Assembly (NCBI RefSeq): GCF_026151205.1
Contig: NC_087084.1
Coordinates: 5,697,538 to 5,761,537 of the forward strand
DNA: 64,000 nucleotides
Source of the DNA: Bolinopsis microptera
Taxonomy: Eukaryota; Ctenophora; Tentaculata; Lobata; Bolinopsidae
Direction: 5' to 3'
Position 1 is the first letter of the stretch. Every line of letters starts with the position of its first letter. Positions 57,790-64,000 of the stretch are shown here, in pieces. The notes under the pieces were generated by a model that was not told the DNA's origin, searched no databases, and was given only the letters and a program-made list of their open reading frames with translations. The translations under genes and the position numbers were made by a program.

Positions 57790-58600
57790 TATTAACCACT
57801 GTGTGCAAAGATGTTGAAAAAGAGTACCAGCTTCTCCCCGTTTCACCATCACTCTTATTACCAAATGGCACAAATAGACAAGATGGTGCAATTAAGACTG
57901 GACATCAGTGCGAGATCGTTCTGGTCGCCGCTGGACAGGGCATTTACAGATGTAAGGGTACTGCACCCTCAAGCCTAGTCCAACAGTGACAGGAGAAAAA
58001 CATGAGCACAACGAAAGAGTCATGAATGTAGAGAAAGCCATGTTCAACCCACTAGTGTTCAGAACAACAGGATGAATGGCATTGGAGGCATTAATACAAC
58101 TAGCAGGAACCCGTATTACTCTAAAGTGGTGTCAAGACTCAAGAGACTAAAATAATTATTACCTATTTAATTCGCGTTTTTGACACCACTTGGGGGTCCA
58201 AATTTTGGGCACTAAAATAATTATTCCTTGGCCAATTTTTTATTTTTTCATGCTGATTTGAAAAGCATAAAAGCATTTGACTCAGTCAAAAAAATTTCAG
58301 TTGTATATCTTTTACGGTTTTTGCGGAAAGTTGCGTTAAAGTTGATGCCGTGGTGTCAGTAAAATGGCACAAATAAATATATATATATCGTCTCGCTTTA
58401 TATATAGTAAGATTCTTGAAGCACCTTGCTGAAAAGATCAGCCTAAAGAAAGGCCAAAAGTACTGCAATGTAATGTCGTTTATCAGACGCAGACTGCGAT
58501 TCAATCTGCTCAGAATTTGTATCATTTCTATCAGAAGAAAAGAACTGGATTCTTCCAGGAAGCATCCCGTGCACAGACCTTGGTCTACATATATATTAAA
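57790..58600 (+). pseudogene. Broken retroelement ORF fragment with internal insertion
   Basis: Plus-strand pieces read DVEKEYQLLPVS, LPNGTNRQDGA, LDISARSFWSPLDRAFTDVR, VEKAMFNPLVF, then after about 310 bp HLAEKISLKKGQKYCNVMSF and IRRRLRFNLLRICI. These are the C-terminal blocks (LDI...FW...DVRV, NPLVF, S-IR-RL-F-LLR) of a retroelement protein common in invertebrate genomes. Several frameshifts and stops break it. The interruption at about 58096-58408 looks like a secondary insertion with TGGTGTCA / TGACACCA inverted motifs. Which retroelement class it belongs to I cannot settle from this piece. Confidence 0.7.
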
Positions 58601-60890
58601 TTATTAACCATTCATTCTGTATGTGCACGAAAATTTATTTCAATCAATCAGGGTTACAGAGGTGTTAAAACTTTGCCACCCACTGCAAAAGGTGATTTGG
58701 ACCTAAACCTGAAACACTCCTAGATTATATAATTCAAACAAAAATTGCGCCCGTTGTTTCGTAGTGGCGGACGCTAGATTTCCATTCACTACAAGCTCTA
58801 ATCAGCTCACTTCATAAGATGAACATTATGCTTTAAATAAGGAAACCTGCCCGGATTTTGATGAGATGCAGTTCAAAGTAGATGGGTACAATGCTGCCAA
58901 CAAACAAGCATGGAAAGCTGTTTTTAAGAACTCAGCACGGGATAACGAAGTTCCTATGGAGCTACTGAAGAAACCAGTAACAGCTCCTTGTACTTCTTTT
59001 GAAGACCCAGCCATCAAGTCTGCAAAAGACAACATTGTCAATTTTGTAGACAACTTCAAGCCCAGAAAACTTGAATCTAATATGAACCGCTATGAGAGTG
59101 AAGGGTATATGTGGTTGAAGAAGGCTGTCAAGGATGGCTTAATAGCCATAACATCGGCTGATAAGGGCGGTGCGATAATCATTGTCACCCCTCAGATAAT
59201 CAAGGATATCACTTCTGCCAAAGTTGAGGACCCTTTGAGATACATACCTTTGCAAACTGATCCTACTGGATCTTTGAGAGGGAGGTTGTTAGAGCTGTGG
59301 TCATCTGGTTTGGAGCGGAAGTATGTAAGTGGTGAACAGTCTAAGTGTGTGGTTGGTTTGATTCAGAAGTCTGATCAGGACACTCTTTCACAGAGCACTT
59401 CAGATCTAGTCAAGCCCGATATTCCGTATGGTTACCCATTACTGAAAATTCACAAGCTGACTGAGACTGAAATTAGAGAGAAAAAGATTCCACCCAGTCG
59501 ATTCGTGACTGATCTCTCTAGAGGAGTAACTGCAAGATCAGATAAGTTTGTTGTTTGGAAGTGGTTGGGACCTCTTGCCAGGGATTACTGTATAGATCTT
59601 GTTAAAGATTCAACTGCAGCTCTCATCAAACTCGAGGAATTGGCAGCTTCCGGACAAGTAGTTGATACTTGGATCAGCTTCAGTATTGATATTGTTTCTC
59701 TATACGATTCTCTGCAACATAGCTTGGTGATGTCAGCCTTAGATGATGCTATGGAGTCGTGTAGACCAGATTGGTCTGAGGAGTTCAGGACTTGGCTGAA
59801 GGGACTGATACAGCTTAGTTTTGATTCGGCAGTCTTGAAGAATGCAGACAACTGGTATGAGGTCGTTAACGGTGTACCCACTGGAGGTATCAATTCAGTG
59901 GATTGCGGTAACATTGCTTTGTTCTTTGTCCTAAAGAGTCTGGTTTACGACCCGGTTGTTAGACCAGAGGAGCTCAAGAACCTTGATCGGTTTGTGGATG
60001 ATATTTCGGGCCAAGGTATGTGGAGAGGTTCTATGATTGGTTTTGAAGAATGGGTAGGGTCATTACGCAGTAAGATGGTTGATAACTATGGCTTAGATAT
60101 TACATACGAAGTGAAACCAATCACGGAGTTCACGCAGTTCCTGGACATTCAGTACAAGTTTGTTGGAGGGAGACTCACAACAGATCTGTTTAGGAAACCT
60201 ACTTACGCCAACAGGTATCTTGAATTCTCAAGTTTCCATCCACGACATACCTTCCGGAGTATAGTCTTCTCACAGGCACTTCGATACAGAAGGATAATCA
60301 ATGATGACGTCTTGCTGGATGAGAGATTGGCAGAGCTTCAGTTGTTTTTTGAGCGGTCTTCATATCCTACTGATATGGTGAGAGAGGTCATCAGTGATGT
60401 CAGATTGATACCAAGAACTTTACAGTACAAGGCAAAGGATCAGGGTCCCCCTTCTTTCACACCATGGATTGTTACATTCGGTGCGGGCTATGAGGAAACT
60501 AAGGAAAAGGCTAAAGAGGCCAGTAACATCATCTCAAATAGCCGTACATGGAGCAGTGAGAACCCTGAGAGGATCCCTAAACTCCAAGTGGTGACCAGGC
60601 GAGCCCCTAACTTAAAGGACACTTTATTCAAGAGAAAGAAGCTTGCCTTAGGTTCAGAGTCAAGAACAACTGACCCATGCACCAAACCTGGTGAGAAGAA
60701 GAAAGGCAGACCCTGCCAAACTTGTCACCTTGTTAGTGGCAATTCCATGGTCTCCAATAATGGACACTCAGTCAGAACTCAAGGTGGTAACTGTTTTATT
60801 GGTTAGACGGTGCAATGATAGGCAGTAATTGTAGTGTAAAAACAGCCCCACCACTCCTATGGAGATAGATGGTTAGTCATCTTAATAAAT
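58600..60890 (+). mobile_element. Penelope-like retroelement (PLE), lacking the endonuclease
   Basis: Contains the 646-codon RT frame (58866-60806). Upstream, a segment reading RGVKTLPPTAKGDLDLNL at about 58660-58715 may be the degraded N-terminus. Downstream the frame stops at the Cys cluster, and the following sequence reads into TAATAAATAAATAAATG without any GIY-YIG signature. Boundaries are approximate; no flanking pLTR was identified. Confidence 0.7.
58866..60806 (+). CDS. Penelope-like element reverse transcriptase
   Basis: Intact 646-aa frame with PLE RT motifs in order: ADKGG (98-102), YGYPLLKIHK (188-197), SIDIVSLYDS with catalytic Asp275 (273-282), GVPTGG (336-341), RFVDD (375-379, catalytic DD), FLDI (425-428), TDLFRKPTYANRYLEFSS (439-456) and HPRHTFRSI (459-467). 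The C-terminus has GRPCQTC-H (615-621) and GGNC (640-643), the linker that in canonical PLEs leads into a GIY-YIG endonuclease. The stop falls three codons after GGNC, so the endonuclease is missing. The product copies element RNA into DNA, primed at a nick or telomere. No stops interrupt the RT, so the copy may be young. The ATG is simply the first in an open frame. Confidence 0.93.
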   Translation: MQFKVDGYNAANKQAWKAVFKNSARDNEVPMELLKKPVTAPCTSFEDPAIKSAKDNIVNFVDNFKPRKLESNMNRYESEGYMWLKKAVKDGLIAITSADKGGAIIIVTPQIIKDITSAKVEDPLRYIPLQTDPTGSLRGRLLELWSSGLERKYVSGEQSKCVVGLIQKSDQDTLSQSTSDLVKPDIPYGYPLLKIHKLTETEIREKKIPPSRFVTDLSRGVTARSDKFVVWKWLGPLARDYCIDLVKDSTAALIKLEELAASGQVVDTWISFSIDIVSLYDSLQHSLVMSALDDAMESCRPDWSEEFRTWLKGLIQLSFDSAVLKNADNWYEVVNGVPTGGINSVDCGNIALFFVLKSLVYDPVVRPEELKNLDRFVDDISGQGMWRGSMIGFEEWVGSLRSKMVDNYGLDITYEVKPITEFTQFLDIQYKFVGGRLTTDLFRKPTYANRYLEFSSFHPRHTFRSIVFSQALRYRRIINDDVLLDERLAELQLFFERSSYPTDMVREVISDVRLIPRTLQYKAKDQGPPSFTPWIVTFGAGYEETKEKAKEASNIISNSRTWSSENPERIPKLQVVTRRAPNLKDTLFKRKKLALGSESRTTDPCTKPGEKKKGRPCQTCHLVSGNSMVSNNGHSVRTQGGNCFIG

Positions 60891-61319
60891 AAATAAATGA
60901 ATATAAATACAAATACAATCCAATAATAGAAATAGAAACACTGCAGCGATGTGGCCCTCGCAGCTCAATGAGAATACTAACATCTTACTCCAATTTCTAA
61001 AACAGATTAAAACTTTCCCAAAACTATCATCACATTCTCAATTCTTTCTTCCTTCCTTTTTCAAAAATCATAATAATCTGTTCATTTCAATTCTTTCAGT
61101 CCTTTCAATTTCTTATACTGTATAAATCATAGTCTGTATCCCGTTCTCTCAACGGCCATAGATAGCAGGAGAAAGTAAGTAGTCTGTCACGTTGAGAGCA
61201 AGGTGAGAGTAGGTACTAGCCAAGAGGAGAGCCACACTACCACAGAGAGATCACAAGATCCAAAAACAAAGCAGAGATGCATAGGTACCAATTCCTTGTG
61301 AAACCCTGTAAATATTGTT

Positions 61320-61321
<2 letters not shown>
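60891..61321. other. Junction between the two retroelements, no gene seen
   Basis: AT- and CT-rich non-coding DNA between the end of the Penelope-like element and the long T tract. No tRNA or exon is recognisable. Confidence 0.5.

Positions 61322-61367
<46 letters not shown>
61322..61367. repeat. 46-nt uninterrupted poly(T) (poly(A) on the minus strand)
   Basis: On the strand of the Copia element this is a 46-nt A tract about 180 nt downstream of the RNase H stop codon. Confidence 0.97.
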
Positions 61368-61368
<1 letters not shown>

Positions 61369-61377
61369 ATGGGCTGA

Positions 61378-61465
61378 TTCTTGACAAAGTGTCACCGGGA
61401 CTTCGGATTGTCTTTTTCTTTTAATAAGCTGTTCTTGACAAAGTGTCACCGGGACTTCGGATTGT
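61378..61465. repeat. Duplicated 34-bp block, period 54
   Basis: TTCTTGACAAAGTGTCACCG and the next 14 bases (ending CTTCGGATTGT) occur at 61378-61411 and 61432-61465. The block contains the hairpin TGACA-AAG-TGTCA. It may be part of the Copia 3' non-coding/LTR region. Confidence 0.9.
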
Positions 61466-61544
61466 TGTTTGTTTTTAAAGGTTAATAATACATTAAAGTC
61501 ATCGTCACTCGTAATTATAAACAGTTTATACCATTAAATGTCAA

Positions 61545-62822
61545 TTAAATTGAAACAATTTCTCCTTTATTTAGCATCACTAAAAGTTTATCACTGTTAC
61601 TGGTTATTTTAGTAAAAGGATCCGCAAGCTGTTTAGCTCCCTCTTCCCATTTTACTTCAATCTCATCTTTCTGCTGCATTTGTCTAATGGTAGCCAGATC
61701 AACGTTCAACCTCTTTTCTTCAACATGTTTACTTGATCGCAAAGCTTTATCTAATGATTGATTGTCTGTAAAGCCTATTACTGGAACCATTGACTTATCA
61801 AATTGATCGAAGTAGATTTCACTTATCAGATGAGAGACATACACTCCATGATCTAATGTATCTTTGAATGCCAAAGTCTCTGCGCTCAAAGTGCTGCTTA
61901 CAACTCGTTTACATTTATGACTTCCCCATGATAACGGTGATATCTTTCCTTCCTCATTCATCAGGACTATTAGATGACCTTTTCCTGTGGACACCTTGTC
62001 ACCGAGGTTCATAGATGATGCATCAGAGTAGATGACTATCTTTAGTGTAGAAATGTCTCCTAACTTTGAGAACTTTGTGTTGTAACATCCGTTGAGCTCT
62101 TTCATCCGTCTGAATGCTTTATTGGCCTTCTTAACAGCTTCTACTGGATCTACACTCTTTGTTACATTTAAATCATACGTCATGAATGACAAATCTGGGC
62201 GTGATTGAGCAGCTACCCAGTTCAACTGACCACATATTGTTCTAAGCTTCCTGTCAGTCGACAGATGATATATCTCATGTTCTTTATCATTGATGACATC
62301 TGCTAGATCTCGGATATATTCATGTTGGTTCACTAGGATACCATCTTCTGTCTGCTCAACTGATAGACCAATGTAATTGAACTTTGATTTGCATATTTTA
62401 CCAGCTTCAAAGTTTGATGTCAGTTCTTTTACAACTCTATCAAAGAATGAATTTGTACCAGCTACTAAGAAATCATCAACGTGAAGCACAAGTATTCCTT
62501 CGAATCCAGTACTAGTTCTCCATATGAACAAAGCAGGATCTAACACTGATTGAGTACAACCAAGGTTGATAAGAAGTCCCTTCACACTGATAAACCAAGC
62601 TCTTGCAGCATCATTTAAACCATACACTGTCTTTCTCAATCTCCACAAATAACCTTTTTCTACATGAGCTTCCTTGGGTGGTATGACATAAACATTTCTT
62701 TCAATTTTATTTCCTTGCAGAAAGGCAGCTTTGATATCAATCGTTGTTAGTTGCCACTGCTGGTTTGCAGCTATAGCAAGTACAACCTTGAGAGTGTTTT
62801 TGAATACTGTAGGTGACTCCAT
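61545..62822 (-). CDS. Copia pol: reverse transcriptase and RNase H
   Basis: A 425-aa frame. RT: TTIDIKAAFLQG (26-37, catalytic Asp29), VYGLNDAARAWF (66-77), LHVDDFLVAG (113-122, catalytic DD) and GQLNWVAAQSRPDLSF (198-213). RNase H: YSDASSMNLG (265-274), SWGSHKCKRVVSSTLSAE (298-315), FTDNQSL (351-357) and KHVEEKRLNVDLATIR (365-380). The initiator Met is only a frame artefact: RT coding begins in the upstream frame, which overlaps by 52 nt in another phase. In an intact element both would be one polyprotein cleaved by the element protease. Confidence 0.93.
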   Translation of the reverse strand: MESPTVFKNTLKVVLAIAANQQWQLTTIDIKAAFLQGNKIERNVYVIPPKEAHVEKGYLWRLRKTVYGLNDAARAWFISVKGLLINLGCTQSVLDPALFIWRTSTGFEGILVLHVDDFLVAGTNSFFDRVVKELTSNFEAGKICKSKFNYIGLSVEQTEDGILVNQHEYIRDLADVINDKEHEIYHLSTDRKLRTICGQLNWVAAQSRPDLSFMTYDLNVTKSVDPVEAVKKANKAFRRMKELNGCYNTKFSKLGDISTLKIVIYSDASSMNLGDKVSTGKGHLIVLMNEEGKISPLSWGSHKCKRVVSSTLSAETLAFKDTLDHGVYVSHLISEIYFDQFDKSMVPVIGFTDNQSLDKALRSSKHVEEKRLNVDLATIRQMQQKDEIEVKWEEGAKQLADPFTKITSNSDKLLVMLNKGEIVSI

Positions 62823-63994
62823 TCAATCGACTGATTTTGCTCTTGAAATCCACGGACTACTAACCGGGCTTTAACTCCAAGTTCAGTGCTGGGTTTTTCT
62901 GTTATTACCCAAGTTGTTGTAATGACATTCTGATCACAATCCTTGACTTCATCATATACTTCTCTCTGCTTCCAGTTAGTCAATTCAATAACTTTAGCCT
63001 TAATAACCACATCTTCACTGTGTCTGGAAGTGGGAATTGTCACAACATTACATTCTTCATGATCGTCTCCAGGTTCTTCATCAATAGCAGCATCAGCTTT
63101 GTACATAGCCGTCTTTGTACAATCTATCAGCTTTTCTTCATCTTGGGTTGTCATAAGTTTCACCCAGTGATCTTTTCTGCCAAGCCGTTTTCCTTTTTGA
63201 GTCACGGTACATGTCTCCCATTCATTTTCCTTTCCTTCTTTAACAAGTTTCACCGTATCTCCGACCGAAACATCGTTTTTCTGAAGTCTAGTTTCCAAAT
63301 ACTTAATCTTGAGTTGTTGTTTTTGTTCATTGGAAATTATCTTAGAGTCTATTTCAAGTATTGGTGAGGAGCTCATAATTTCTTGTCCTGTTGGTATGTC
63401 CTCTGTTTCCACTGGCACTTGAAATTGAACAGGCATTTCTTCTATGTTTTCAGCAGCTTCATCAAACTGATCATCGTTAATATTGACTGCTTCATCATGT
63501 TGGCTATTCTCTGTTTCCAATATATCATCATTGTTTTGGTTGTGCTCGTCACTCACTATATATTCTCGTTTCACAATTCTACAGCTTGCTGCTTTGATAA
63601 GCAGTCCTCCATGCCTCAGTATAAGAGTCTTTCCTTCCTTGCCGACTATCTTGGCAGGTCCTTTCCAGCGTTCAATATTAGGTCTTTTGTAGAATACAAC
63701 ATCACCAATCATAAAGTCTTGGTTGATATCTCGTAAGGGTCTTTTCAAAGCTCTTTTAACTCTTTCTGAATTCTCTGCCTCTAGATATGCTTTTCTGCTT
63801 AGATACATTGCATTAAGATTCCTTTGAATGTCGCTTGATAATGATTCATCTGCTCCTTCATTAGCAGGTAACAAGTTGTAAGATACCCCAGGAAAGTTTG
63901 GATTCTGACCTGTCACTATCTGCACTGGAGAAAATCCACTGACATTGTACAGTGTGTTCTTGGCATTGATTGACCATGCAAGTGCTATCTTCAA
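62771..63994 (-). CDS. Copia pol: integrase C-terminal region and start of RT
   Basis: A 407-aa frame, open toward the right edge. AWSINAKNTLYNVSGFSPVQ and IVTGQNPNFPG (about 5-34) are the end of the integrase domain. FMIGDVVFYKR...WKGPAKIVGKEGK...RHGG (about 94-130) is the SH3-like integrase tail. A long acidic linker follows. WVITEKPSTELGVKARLVVRGFQEQNQ starts the RT fingers. The frame then shifts by one and ends, so RT continues in the neighbouring phase. The start is not real; the integrase catalytic core is outside the window. Confidence 0.9.
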   Translation of the reverse strand: MKIALAWSINAKNTLYNVSGFSPVQIVTGQNPNFPGVSYNLLPANEGADESLSSDIQRNLNAMYLSRKAYLEAENSERVKRALKRPLRDINQDFMIGDVVFYKRPNIERWKGPAKIVGKEGKTLILRHGGLLIKAASCRIVKREYIVSDEHNQNNDDILETENSQHDEAVNINDDQFDEAAENIEEMPVQFQVPVETEDIPTGQEIMSSSPILEIDSKIISNEQKQQLKIKYLETRLQKNDVSVGDTVKLVKEGKENEWETCTVTQKGKRLGRKDHWVKLMTTQDEEKLIDCTKTAMYKADAAIDEEPGDDHEECNVVTIPTSRHSEDVVIKAKVIELTNWKQREVYDEVKDCDQNVITTTWVITEKPSTELGVKARLVVRGFQEQNQSIEWSHLQYSKTLSRLYLL

Positions 63995-64000
63995 TGGAAA

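Larger units (their letters stand above)
61545..64000 (-). mobile_element. Copia (Ty1/copia-type) LTR retrotransposon, partial, frameshifted
   Basis: Minus-strand pol: integrase C-terminal part, then RT and RNase H in the Copia order. It resembles the GalEa/Hydra-type copia elements of aquatic animals. The integrase core, gag and 5' LTR would lie beyond the right edge. A recognisable 3' LTR was not found; a duplicated block and a 46-nt A tract follow instead. Confidence 0.9.

Noticed and set aside
1-64000. tRNA or rRNA genes
   Set aside because: I saw no convincing B-box/T-arm (GGTTCRANNCC) with a cloverleaf partner nor any rRNA core; a tRNAscan or Infernal run would be decisive.

Overview
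This is a eukaryotic, almost certainly invertebrate animal, genomic window. It is AT-rich (roughly 36% GC by eye). Genes are split by short to long GT-AG introns, there are many minisatellites, and several retroelement classes are present. A paired-class homeobox gene, a Mediator subunit, a FAM117/GLCCI1-family gene and a SEC22-like gene point to Metazoa. The aquatic-type Copia element and the Penelope-like element fit a marine invertebrate such as a cnidarian, but the species cannot be named from sequence alone.

Layout. 1-12.1 kb: no convincing coding gene; dispersed X-box-like motifs (5.0-5.7 kb), a CACGTG/CCAAT/CRE-like cluster (9.9-10.0 kb) and a 23-bp minisatellite (10.8-11.6 kb). 12.1-28.1 kb, + strand: an eight-exon PRD-class homeobox gene (328 aa) with an eh1-like octapeptide, a Q50 homeodomain split over three exons and a C-terminal OAR domain; its introns carry several minisatellites. 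28.1-34.6 kb: intergenic, with a nest of GC-rich inverted and direct repeats at 30.0-33.4 kb. 34.6-44.8 kb, + strand: a FAM117/GLCCI1-like gene with seven supported exons and a possible tiny terminal exon. Its last confirmed exon abuts a 0.73-kb array whose unit matches the RFX X-box. 47.0-54.1 kb, - strand: a six-exon SEC22A/C-like longin plus multi-membrane-span gene. Two unrecognised small membrane-protein genes lie inside its introns on the + strand (47.6-48.0 and 51.65-52.25 kb). 55.1-57.7 kb, - strand: a four-exon MED21 gene with a dead CR1/L2-type LINE fragment in its last intron. 57.8-64 kb: retroelements, comprising a broken retroelement fragment, a Penelope-like reverse transcriptase (+), and a Copia integrase/RT/RNase H region (-) that runs off the right edge and is followed by a 46-nt A tract.

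The exon models were joined by hand from splice sites and reading phase; every internal junction listed keeps frame. The observations most worth following are the X-box array, the minisatellites that start at 5' splice sites, the roughly seven-fold excess of CACGTG palindromes, and the two nested antisense small membrane-protein genes.
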